Positions 24,388 through 31,400 of a stretch of 64,000 nt of DNA are shown here, in pieces. The stretch covers positions 1-64,000 of the forward strand of contig CAMTWU010000004.1 in NCBI GenBank assembly GCA_947085525.1, written 5' to 3'. This stretch comes from JACPYF01 sp947085525 (GTDB taxonomy: Bacteria; Patescibacteriota; Saccharimonadia; Saccharimonadales; Saccharimonadaceae). Positions within the stretch are counted from its first letter, which is position 1. The number at the start of each line of letters is the position of its first letter. The position numbers were made by a program, and so were the translations under genes. The notes beneath the pieces are model-generated. The model was not told the DNA's origin, searched no databases, and was given only the letters and a program-made list of their open reading frames with translations.

Positions 24388-25050
24388 CTAGCCAGTGGGT
24401 CCTGTGGGACTGCTAGATCCTGTCGGACCAGTTGGTGTAGATGTTGCCGATTGGCCTGAAGCCGGGACGATGAGAACACCCTTTTTATATGGGTAGGAAA
24501 AGCCATCCTCCACCCAATTGGAGCTTTTAGAGCGGCCCAGAGAGCTGAGAACAAACTGACCACTCGCACAAGGAAGACCCCAGTAAAAGTAGTCACCTGG
24601 CTGTCCTCCCCAGTCTTGACCCCAAGGGGGCAAGCAGGTCTTGTAGGTGACTTTGTACGTCACCAAACGTGACTGGTAGGGCTTCAGCGTGCTGGCCTTC
24701 AGGGACTTCTTTTTTGTGGTCCAGTACTTCAGGAAATTTATCCTATCACTTTTGCTAGGAAACGAGTAACTTCCCCAATTGGGCCATGGCTTGAACCTGA
24801 CGCCCTCTAGCTTGTTTTGCTTGTTGCGAAAGCGGTTGGTGTACTTGAACTTGACCTTGTACACCGTGCCAACCTGCACCGTATCGGGAATATCCCTGAT
24901 GATGGTTAGCCAAACACCGCCGTAACGGTAGGACGGGTTACCGTTGTCGTCATACACCTTGAACTTCTCTGCAGAAGCCTGGCTTGCACCCAGCGCCAGC
25001 AGCATTGCTGCTAGCAGCATCGTGATGGTTATGTTTTTGATACTTTTCAT
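24388..25050 (-). CDS. Secreted protein with C-terminal PTG repeats
   Basis: 220 residues from the ATG at 25050, chosen because GAAAGGAG lies seven bases upstream; earlier in-frame starts lack this. A signal peptide ends at ASQASA-EKF. The mature part is aromatic and basic (YRYGGVWL, FKPWPNWGSYSFPSKS) with two cysteines flanking PPWGQDWGGQPGDYFYWGLP, then a tail of TPTGPTG / SPTGPTG repeats like a collagen-type or surface-display tail. GC and codon use exceed neighbouring genes. It has its own 130-bp leader copy and terminator. No family recognised; a surface or host-directed protein is plausible. Confidence 0.78.
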   Translation of the reverse strand: MKSIKNITITMLLAAMLLALGASQASAEKFKVYDDNGNPSYRYGGVWLTIIRDIPDTVQVGTVYKVKFKYTNRFRNKQNKLEGVRFKPWPNWGSYSFPSKSDRINFLKYWTTKKKSLKASTLKPYQSRLVTYKVTYKTCLPPWGQDWGGQPGDYFYWGLPCASGQFVLSSLGRSKSSNWVEDGFSYPYKKGVLIVPASGQSATSTPTGPTGSSSPTGPTG

Positions 25051-25115
25051 GAGTTTGCTCCTTTCGCCTGGTATGGACGAAATTGATTTCATATCTAATT
25101 CACCCAAAGGAAAGG

Positions 25116-25170
25116 ATTCCCTCGGTCAGACCACCTATTTGTTGTAAACAAACAGTCTAACCGAGGGAAT
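25116..25170 (-). promoter_or_regulatory. Hairpin in the 5' leader of the secreted-protein gene
   Basis: 16-bp arms ATTCCCTCGGTCAGAC (25116-25131) and GTCTAACCGAGGGAAT (25155-25170) with one G-U pair. It follows the 130-bp leader repeat in the transcript and ends about 50 bases before the Shine-Dalgarno. The equivalent position of the second leader copy also forms a hairpin with a compensatory base change. Confidence 0.65.
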
Positions 25171-25312
25171 ATATCATGAATGGTATATTTCACACGCAAA
25201 TTGTAAACTTTTCGCTAGTACGGAGCTCTATACTCGACATACCAGCAAATACCTCCAATCGCACTTGTCGATTGAACACTTTAATTTTATCCTATAAATC
25301 CCGTTTTGTCAA
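25167..25312 (-). repeat. Promoter-leader repeat, copy A
   Basis: The 130 bases 25167-25296 match 27886-28015 with about five differences. On the minus strand they start at a consensus promoter: TTGACA (25312-25307), 17-bp spacer, TAAAAT (25289-25284). The transcribed part can form CAATCG/CGATTG, a nine-pair GCTGGTATG/CGTACTAGC stem (two G-U) and an AT-rich terminal stem. It therefore looks like a structured 5' leader shared by two units. The -10 box lies just past the end of the C39-like peptidase gene, and the -35 lies inside it. Confidence 0.8.
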
Positions 25313-25780
25313 TAGCAAACGATAGTTTGTAAGTCTTCTCCACTCCATATAAGACATAGAGAGTAGACATGAATCTTCAATTTGATTTGGATCTATATAT
25401 TGAAGTTCTGGTAAATTATAAGGGAACCTAAATGCCTTACTTTTGTATAATACAATTATATGATTACCCTTTGGCGTTTTGATTGAGGCTGCAAAAACAT
25501 AACCAGACTTTAACAGTATTACAATCAGCCAATACGGTAGGTATCGTAAATAAATAACACCGTAGCCGCGCAGAGCCTTTGGCACTCTAGACATTACAAG
25601 ACCAAGGCCTTTTATATACGCGTTTCCTCGGTCAAGTAGTTTATACAACTGGGGAGTAGTAAGCTGATGGTTCTTTTTATCTATCATCATAGCAATACAC
25701 GCAAGACCGCACAGCTCGTCCGTATTAGAAATTTCCGGATATTGATGCCTGATGCCTGATTTAGTGATTGGCCTTATCAT
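25292..25780 (-). CDS. C39-like cysteine peptidase
   Basis: 162 residues with a papain-like arrangement: CGLACIAMMI supplies the nucleophile cysteine at residue 24 (the D-CG-AC pattern of C39 and C39-like peptidases), NHIIVLY the histidine near residue 107 and YIDPN the aspartate near 130. A hydrophobic stretch (YWLIVILLKSGYVFAASI) is the core strand rather than a clear membrane helix. No ABC-transporter domain is fused. It is the third gene of an operon whose stop/start overlaps are 4 bp. It may cleave a leader peptide or a modified partner protein; substrate unknown. Confidence 0.75.
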   Translation of the reverse strand: MIRPITKSGIRHQYPEISNTDELCGLACIAMMIDKKNHQLTTPQLYKLLDRGNAYIKGLGLVMSRVPKALRGYGVIYLRYLPYWLIVILLKSGYVFAASIKTPKGNHIIVLYKSKAFRFPYNLPELQYIDPNQIEDSCLLSMSYMEWRRLTNYRLLLTKRDL

Positions 25781-26934
25781 GACGCTAACCTATGGGCGTT
25801 TTTGATAATTAATACTGCTTCATCGATATCGTGTTTCGTTGTATATTTACTCAGGCCAAATCTATATGAAACTTGCGCCAAATCATCCTCCACCCCAATA
25901 TTTTTTAATACATACGAAGAAGTAAGGTCGGCGCTTGAGCATGCAGAGCCAGTAGAAAACATGATTTTTGAAGTTTTTCTGTTAAAAACCGACTTGTTGA
26001 TTCCAGGAAAACTAATATTCAAGTTGTTTGCAAGTCTTAAATTTTGCTCTTCTAGAGGTGGGCCGTTTAATATAACGCTAGGAATATTCTTCTTAATTTC
26101 AGCATAAAAATAATTTCTTAGATTCCTTTGTTGATCCATTTCTACATCTACATAAGAGGCTGAACAGAATAAGCTAACAGACTTGGCCATTCCAACAATA
26201 GATGGCGTGTTTATCGTACCTGAACGTAGGTTCATTTCTTGGTTGCCCCCATGCATAAGTGGCGCCAATTTATCTCTAAGTCCACCTCTCACAAAAAGTA
26301 TTCCTACTCCTTTTGGGCCATGGTGTTTGTGCGCTGAACTAGATAAGAAATCTACACCAAGCTCCCCTATATCAATATGCATTTTCCCGAAAGCTTGTGC
26401 GGCATCAGTATGAAATAGTACGCCCTTTTTATTACATTGGGCTGCTATTTCACGTATTGGGTTGATTGAACCTATCTCATTATTAGCAAGCATTATTGAA
26501 ACAAGCACAGTATTGCTAGTTATTGCAGCTTTTACATCTTTTATATCAACTAAGCCCTGTGCGTTGACCGGAAGAATTGTCACCTCAGCCCCCATCTTTT
26601 CGATAAATTTAACAGATTCGAGAATACATTTATGCTCTACTGAACTAATAATAAAGTGTTGGTTTCTCTTGCCGCCTAAAAAACCACGAAAAAATATACC
26701 CTTTAGTACTGTGTTGTTGGATTCTGTTGCACCTGAAGTAAATATTATCTCACCGGGATTGGATCCAATAACAGAAGCTACCTCTTCTCTAGCTGCCTCG
26801 ACACTAGCCCTGGCCTTTAAGCCAAGGGTGTGAATACTAGAAGGATTACCATATATATCACTAAAGTAGGACGCCATGCTCGATGTAACCTTGTTATCAA
26901 CTCGAGTCGTAGCATTATTGTCCAAGTAAATCAC
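25777..26934 (-). CDS. Cysteine desulfurase, NifS/IscS family
   Basis: 385 residues, PLP-dependent enzyme that removes sulfur from cysteine as a persulfide. Hallmarks: MIYLDNNATTRVD at the start, TSGATESNNTVLKG, HTDAAQAFGKM, the PLP lysine in SSAHKHHGPKGVG and the loop cysteine in STGSACSSAD (the long-loop IscS/NifS-type group). It lies between an unknown gene and the C39-like peptidase with 4-bp overlaps on both sides, not beside iscU, sufBC or mnmA. This suggests a dedicated sulfur supply for a local modification rather than general Fe-S assembly. Confidence 0.93.
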   Translation of the reverse strand: MIYLDNNATTRVDNKVTSSMASYFSDIYGNPSSIHTLGLKARASVEAAREEVASVIGSNPGEIIFTSGATESNNTVLKGIFFRGFLGGKRNQHFIISSVEHKCILESVKFIEKMGAEVTILPVNAQGLVDIKDVKAAITSNTVLVSIMLANNEIGSINPIREIAAQCNKKGVLFHTDAAQAFGKMHIDIGELGVDFLSSSAHKHHGPKGVGILFVRGGLRDKLAPLMHGGNQEMNLRSGTINTPSIVGMAKSVSLFCSASYVDVEMDQQRNLRNYFYAEIKKNIPSVILNGPPLEEQNLRLANNLNISFPGINKSVFNRKTSKIMFSTGSACSSADLTSSYVLKNIGVEDDLAQVSYRFGLSKYTTKHDIDEAVLIIKNAHRLAS

Positions 26935-27722
26935 TGGGCAACCTTTATGTCAGTTGTGTGAGCAGTAAATTCTTCATCGGAACTACACACGTTAATAATT
27001 CCAAGTAATGTACCTTGTGGGGAATTTAGATCCAATGCTACCTCGGCACCCGCGTTCACTTTACCCTTGTCATAAATCATAGAAAAATCAATAATTAAAA
27101 CCTTGCTTTTGTCTGGATAGATCTTTTTTGCCCATGCAGCTATGTCCATATAATGCATACCCATGAGTAGCGGACAATGGCCAATCCAGTGTGCATCATC
27201 TAATATATCGGCTAGCAGCACTTTCGTATCATCGTTTAAACGAAAAAGAAGCTTGCTCTGGTCGTCTTTTTTTTCAAGTAAAAAATTCCTTCCCAATGCG
27301 TCCATTTTTTTCTGTTTTCTAAAAAATTGAATGCCACGATTGCGGGCAGTTTTTTCCGAGAATAATTTTACTTTCTCAGAACGAAATCCTTCTATCTTTT
27401 TTAGTACATTTAAAATTTCTACTGGCACCTTATTTCCGATAGATTCATACTGGCCATCAACCTCACAGCTATCGTCGTCCAAACTACAGGTCATACCAAC
27501 ATCATCTCTGAGAACACTAAATACAAACTTTAGTCCCGTCTGTCTAAGACTCCTTGAGAGCATATAAATATCACCAGCAATATTTGTAGAATTTATGGAG
27601 AATTCATCAACACCTAATTTGTTATCAAAGTGGCCACAATCCAATACTACAACCACCTCGTCTAGTCGGGCCTTTTTCAGAATCGTAGATTGAATTATAT
27701 CCACCCATTGTTCGATTTGCAT
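26931..27722 (-). CDS. Unknown protein, first gene of the desulfurase operon
   Basis: 263 residues, no signal or membrane segment, no family recognised. Features: VVVVLDCGHFDN near residue 25, a Cys-rich loop MTCSLDDDSCEVDG around 103-116, a basic stretch (KTARNRGIQFFRKQKKMD), a His-rich segment (DDAHWIGHCPLLMGMHYMD) and KVLIIDFSMIYDKG near 215. The two Cys/His clusters could bind metal or accept sulfur. AAGGAAG upstream acts as Shine-Dalgarno. Its transcript starts with leader copy B. It is translationally coupled to the desulfurase, so it is probably the partner or acceptor. Confidence 0.7.
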   Translation of the reverse strand: MQIEQWVDIIQSTILKKARLDEVVVVLDCGHFDNKLGVDEFSINSTNIAGDIYMLSRSLRQTGLKFVFSVLRDDVGMTCSLDDDSCEVDGQYESIGNKVPVEILNVLKKIEGFRSEKVKLFSEKTARNRGIQFFRKQKKMDALGRNFLLEKKDDQSKLLFRLNDDTKVLLADILDDAHWIGHCPLLMGMHYMDIAAWAKKIYPDKSKVLIIDFSMIYDKGKVNAGAEVALDLNSPQGTLLGIINVCSSDEEFTAHTTDIKVAQ

Positions 27723-27833
27723 TATAGATTTGTCTTCCTTTGTAAAGTGCCGTCTACTGGTTGTAGAGGTTGTTTTATTTTACAATATTTAAAGTATATA
27801 AATCAATCATAGCTAGTTTTGTTTTATGTATAG

Positions 27834-27889
27834 ATTCTCTCAACTGAAACATGGATTTTCAAAAAAACCAACATTTCGACTCAGAGAAT
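27834..27889 (-). promoter_or_regulatory. Hairpin in the 5' leader of the desulfurase operon
   Basis: ATTCTCT (27834-27840) pairs with AGAGAAT (27883-27889), and the stem continues imperfectly inward. It occupies the same place relative to leader copy B as the 16-bp hairpin does relative to copy A. A C-G pair of copy A is replaced by a T-A pair here. Confidence 0.5.
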
Positions 27890-28031
27890 ATATCATGAAT
27901 GGTATATTTCACACGCAAATTGTGAACTTTTCGCTAGTACGGAGCTCTATACTCGACATACCAGCAAATACCTCCAATCGCACTAGACGATTGAACACTT
28001 TCATTGTATCCTATATTGTCTATTTTGTCAA
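27886..28031 (-). repeat. Promoter-leader repeat, copy B
   Basis: The second copy of the 130-bp repeat (27886-28015). Minus-strand promoter: TTGACA (28031-28026), 17-bp spacer, TACAAT (28008-28003). The 164 bases between the repeat and the ATG at 27722 hold the hairpin and an AT-rich stretch; a possible 11-codon leader frame (MIDLYTLNIVK) can be read there. This accounts for the 331-bp gap between genes. Confidence 0.8.
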
Positions 28032-28053
28032 GGGCTTTATCTGTTAGGTATCT

Positions 28054-28371
28054 TTACTTTTCTCTATATAAAGTAAACCAGCCCGTTAGATTTGGAACTT
28101 GTTTGTTATTACCAAATTTAAGTTCAAAGCTAATTTCATCATCAACTTTTACAGGTTCGTGAGTTAAACCATCTTTTAAAAAGGCTCCGTCTGGAAAGTC
28201 TTCGTATAGTAAGACATATTCTCTTCCATCTTTGTCATCAAAATAATGTGCCCAAGCATCCAGATCAACTTTTCCATGAGATTTCCATTTAATATCTTTT
28301 AGATCAACAGCTATATCGAAGTTAGGTAGAATTGCTATTTCATAAAATATTTCTAAAAAATTGGTGTTCAT
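28054..28371 (-). CDS. Small acidic protein, possible immunity-type partner
   Basis: 105 residues, soluble, acidic and aromatic (WAHYFDDKDGREYVLLYEDFPDGAF, GWFTLYREK), predicted mostly beta. No family recognised. It overlaps the upstream gene by 4 bp (ATGA), so the two are a pair. Their position after the coiled-coil gene at 28690 resembles toxin-immunity layouts, but a terminator separates them and nothing in the sequence proves it. Confidence 0.6.
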   Translation of the reverse strand: MNTNFLEIFYEIAILPNFDIAVDLKDIKWKSHGKVDLDAWAHYFDDKDGREYVLLYEDFPDGAFLKDGLTHEPVKVDDEISFELKFGNNKQVPNLTGWFTLYREK

Positions 28372-28631
28372 ATGCTTTTTGAAAGCTCTTTGGACAAACG
28401 TTTAATTTCTTCCCATAACTCTTCAGGGTTGCCATTGGATATTTCAAGATCACTAGCTAAATCACCTATTTTTTGAACTGTGGGGTTATTTTCATATAAA
28501 TTTGTATACTTATCCTCATAATCCCCAATTAATTCACCTACTATATAGCCACCAAGCTTATATAAAGGTTCCTTTTTTTCAAGTGGAATAATTTCATTTA
28601 AAAAATTAGCTAGTTCGGATATTTGACTCAT
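28368..28631 (-). CDS. Small helical acidic protein
   Basis: 87 residues from the ATG at 28631 (MSQISELANFLNEI). An extended frame upstream runs through a terminator hairpin and is rejected. The protein is helical and acidic (PLEKKEPLYKLGGYIVGELIGDYEDKY, ELWEEIKRLSKEL), like many small immunity or antitoxin proteins, but no family is recognised. Confidence 0.6.
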   Translation of the reverse strand: MSQISELANFLNEIIPLEKKEPLYKLGGYIVGELIGDYEDKYTNLYENNPTVQKIGDLASDLEISNGNPEELWEEIKRLSKELSKSI

Positions 28632-28654
28632 ACTAATGATTTTACTATGAAAAT

Positions 28655-28676
28655 GCCCCCGACCAAAGTCGGGGGC
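28655..28676 (-). terminator. Terminator of the coiled-coil gene
   Basis: Perfect nine-pair stem GCCCCCGAC / GTCGGGGGC with loop CAAA, followed by ATTTTCAT on the minus strand. It lies 14 bases after the stop of the 28690-29796 gene. Confidence 0.85.
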
Positions 28677-28689
28677 TATGTATTCCTTT

Positions 28690-29796
28690 CTAATGTTTCT
28701 GACGATTTTCTCTCCACTCCGAGAATAGCTCATTGCCATTTTCGTCAATGACTAGGTGATAGTGCTCCTTCTTGTTCTGTTTATCATGAATAAGTATGTC
28801 TGTTACGATAGCATTTCTTGCACTATCATAACCCGACTTCACTTGTACTTTAAACTCAGAATCTTCATACTGAGTAGTCCAAGGTGTAGCTTGACTCTTT
28901 GCCCACTGATGCATTGCCGTTTGTGCCATTGCCAGGGTAGCAAATTCTCGACGTTCTCCCTCGAAATTCTGCGCACCATGAGGATCAAAAGGATCACGTT
29001 TATAGGTCACTTTCCCTAAAGAGTCCATGACGTAATGACCGTGACCAGGACCGTCTGGTTTGCCAACTCCACCGAAGTAGATGTTGGTGTTACCGTCTTT
29101 ATCCTTTTTTGACACCCAGACATTGTCTTGATACTGATACGGAACCCCAGCTTTTTTTGCGAGTGACTTTTTGTCATCCTTTCGTTGCTCTGACTGAGAA
29201 CGAACAACTTCGAGCCTAACCTTGAATGCCTTGGCAGCTTCATTGAATTCACCCTTAGCACGCTTAAACTCATTTTGAGCTCGTTCCTGTGCAGCCTTGG
29301 CATCATCAAATGACTTCTTTGCGTTAGAGAATTGATCTTTAGCATGCTGGAATGCGGGCTTAGACCTTTCATGTACTTCTCTTGCTGCTCTAATTTCAGC
29401 CACTAGAGCCCTGCGTTCGGCTACGTATCCTTGAGATTCAGCTTTGTAGGCACGACCTTGCTCAGCCAGACGCTTTGCTTCCGCGCCATCACCTCTTTCA
29501 TAGGCCGATGAAGCGTCATCATAACAACGCTTCATGTTCTGAAAAGCTGTCTCTTGCTGCGAGTTCAGTTGATCAATACGCGGACCCTTACTGCTGCGTA
29601 CTCTTTGGTACTCCTGCCAGGTTGCATCTTGAGCTGCATACGCTCTTTGCTTCTCTTCATGAGCCCGGTTAAGCACTTCACGGGCAGCGGATCGTCTCTC
29701 CCATGCTTGTTGTTGAGCTTGATATGCACTTTGCTTGCGTTGGAATGCTAGATCTTGCGCCGCTTTTAAACGGTCAAGTTCGGCATCTTTTGCCAT
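28690..29796 (-). CDS. Coiled-coil protein with DUF1771-like segment and novel C-terminal domain
   Basis: 368 residues. The first 210 are Ala/Gln/Arg/Lys-rich heptads, a long coiled coil. Within it, CYDDASSAYERGDGAEAKRLAEQG (about 88-111) matches the DUF1771 pattern seen before Smr nuclease domains. The C-terminal 150 residues form a separate domain with YFGGVGKPDGPGHGHYVMD, TYKRDPFDPHG and EHYHLVIDENG, and the conserved-looking His residues suggest an enzymatic or toxin-type domain. No signal peptide. Codon use is richer in GC than neighbours. Own promoter, 5' hairpin and terminator. Function unknown. Confidence 0.78.
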   Translation of the reverse strand: MAKDAELDRLKAAQDLAFQRKQSAYQAQQQAWERRSAAREVLNRAHEEKQRAYAAQDATWQEYQRVRSSKGPRIDQLNSQQETAFQNMKRCYDDASSAYERGDGAEAKRLAEQGRAYKAESQGYVAERRALVAEIRAAREVHERSKPAFQHAKDQFSNAKKSFDDAKAAQERAQNEFKRAKGEFNEAAKAFKVRLEVVRSQSEQRKDDKKSLAKKAGVPYQYQDNVWVSKKDKDGNTNIYFGGVGKPDGPGHGHYVMDSLGKVTYKRDPFDPHGAQNFEGERREFATLAMAQTAMHQWAKSQATPWTTQYEDSEFKVQVKSGYDSARNAIVTDILIHDKQNKKEHYHLVIDENGNELFSEWRENRQKH

Positions 29797-29828
29797 TTAT
29801 ATCACCTAATTATGTAAAGGAACGAAGA

Positions 29829-29881
29829 CACATCAGTTGATGTGATAGACTTATATTGTATTATTTACGTAGTTTTGTCAA
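29829..29881 (-). promoter_or_regulatory. Promoter and 5' hairpin of the coiled-coil gene
   Basis: TTGACA (29881-29876) with CAATAT 17 bases on, or TACAAT 15 bases on, as -10. The perfect palindrome CACATCA-AC-TGATGTG (29844-29829) lies at the predicted transcript start, so it is either an operator or a 5'-terminal stem-loop. AGGTGA before the ATG is the Shine-Dalgarno. Confidence 0.6.
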
Positions 29882-29910
29882 GATCAGTTCCCTTATCTAT
29901 GAAGCTATGC

Positions 29911-30736
29911 TTACCAGTTGTACTGCGAAAATACTGTTGTTTCCTCAGAATTCTTTTGGGCAATACGAGCAAGCTCATGTGATAACAGCGAAGTTTTAAA
30001 CGGAGGATATACCCATGCAGCATAATTCTCACCTAACCTATCTATTAATATAGTCTTGTTTTGAAAATACTCCTCTAGTAGATCGTCATCAAAAGAGTTG
30101 GTCTGTAATGAATCTACACCGGCATCTTTGATTTCTAGAGCTCTACGCCTCAAGTTACCTATATCCCATGCTGGTATAGGTTGTAAACCTTGCTCGCGAA
30201 TCCACTGGGTTGCAGTCCATGATTGAAGCGACTCAAGAAATGCGTGATGCGCTGCTTCTTGTGCCGTTTCTTTAGCTCCCCCCTAATACTGTAAATGGAT
30301 ACTTTTGATCATTTTCCAAAATTGCCACAGCAACAAATCCCGTTTCACATGCTGGTTCAACAAATCCTATATTCACATCAAATCCTTGATCGACTAGATC
30401 ATGTGTCTGGAGTAATTTATCGATTAAATCTTGTTCATATTTAGCCACAAAAGGTCGATTTAACGACCACCATGCGGATAACGAAATTCTTTCAATAGCT
30501 TCAAATTTTGCATTTCTGATGGCTTGTGGTTTCTCTATATGAGCAGCACTTGCTATAAATCCCGAGGGCTGTCTCTTTGATAACTCGATTTCAACAGCTT
30601 CCATTTCCACTCTTTTCTCTAGATCTTCAAAGCAATCTCCGGACGCAGCAGGTCTAAAACCATCCTTATCAAAATCACCAGCCTTCAAGACAATAATGTC
30701 TTTGGCTGGTGTAGGTATTTTTTGAAAATTTATCAC
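29911..30736 (-). pseudogene. YcaO-type protein gene interrupted by a frameshift
   Basis: Two frames join into one YcaO-like protein of about 275 residues. The N-terminal frame (30736-30272, GTG start) has SGFIASAAHIEKPQAI...FEAIERISLSAWW, the YcaO ATP-binding S/G..A....A...Ea.ER pattern, and ends LGGS-stop at a run of six G. Removing one G continues as LGGAKETAQEAAHHAFLES then LQSWTA, the YcaO AltE..Q motif, and runs to 29911 (SQYNW). YcaO enzymes make azolines, amidines or thioamides in peptides. It is shorter than the usual 400 residues and lacks a PxPxP-type end. It may be a pseudogene, a sequencing error in the homopolymer, or rescued by slippage. Confidence 0.75.
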
Positions 30737-30807
30737 AGTATAATGTCTTGATTAGACGCTGCACACCACAAAGCCTATAACAGCTTTGCGACGTGCATTG
30801 GCATGCG

Positions 30808-31308
30808 TCAACTCGCGTGTGCGAGGACCGAATTCTTGGCGAATTCGGTCTGCCAGCCCAGGATGATCGAAAGTTTCTCGATCACCTCGGAAAGGCCCTC
30901 GGTGATGTCCGGATTGCTCCAGATGGATTCCTGCAAGCAGGACGGGTCCGTAAGGACCTCGAGCTCCATCTTGGAGTTTCGGACTGTCTCCACGATCTGC
31001 CCCAGATTCTCGATCTGAATCGCGAAGTCCGTCTCTTCGTCTGTGATCGTAGACCACAGAGCCGAGACAGAACCAAGGTGCGACTGAGCTTCGACGAAAC
31101 TGTCTCCACACTCCGTCAGGAGAGTGAGGACGCCGTCGATGTTTTCACCGTTCAGAATCGCCTCTTCGATCAACGCATTGGCTGCGAAGAACTTAGATGC
31201 GGCTCCGAAAAGCGAGCTGCAGTAGCGCGCCAGCTGGCGAACGTACTCACCCATTACTTCAGGTGAGTCCGGGTTGAGCTGCCCTGGAGGGCAATTGACA
31301 CCACCCAT
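30808..31308 (-). CDS. GC-rich orphan helical protein
   Basis: 166 residues with strong Shine-Dalgarno GGGAGG seven bases before the ATG. Codons are strikingly GC-rich (CTC, GTC, ATC, GAG, CAG) against its AT-rich neighbours. The product is helical and acidic with four Cys (NCPPGQLNPD, ARYCSS, TECGDS, DPSCLQES), no signal peptide and no recognised domain. A hairpin GTAGG/CCTAC lies in the leader, and a TTGACT -35 candidate at 31394-31389. It lies just upstream of the frameshifted YcaO gene on the same strand, 72 bp away, so it could be a YcaO partner or substrate; this is only positional. Confidence 0.72.
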   Translation of the reverse strand: MGGVNCPPGQLNPDSPEVMGEYVRQLARYCSSLFGAASKFFAANALIEEAILNGENIDGVLTLLTECGDSFVEAQSHLGSVSALWSTITDEETDFAIQIENLGQIVETVRNSKMELEVLTDPSCLQESIWSNPDITEGLSEVIEKLSIILGWQTEFAKNSVLAHAS

Positions 31309-31400
31309 GGTGGTACCTCCCGTTTCGTTGCCGATATGTAGGTATTTTACTCCTACTTAGTATATATAATGATATATGAATGATTAAAAGTCAATAGACT

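Noticed and set aside
25132..25170. T-box riboswitch suggested by AGGTGGTCTGACCG in the leader of the secreted-protein gene
   Set aside because: The paired copy at 27834-27889 lacks the AGGGTGGNACCGCG core, there is no specifier loop, and the downstream gene is not amino-acid related.
28632..28748. Longer start (126 residues) for the small helical gene
   Set aside because: The extension would translate through the terminator hairpin of the upstream gene.
30752..31266. Overlapping ORFs on both strands in the GC-rich stretch
   Set aside because: GC-rich DNA has few stops; only the 30808-31308 minus frame has a strong Shine-Dalgarno and promoter.
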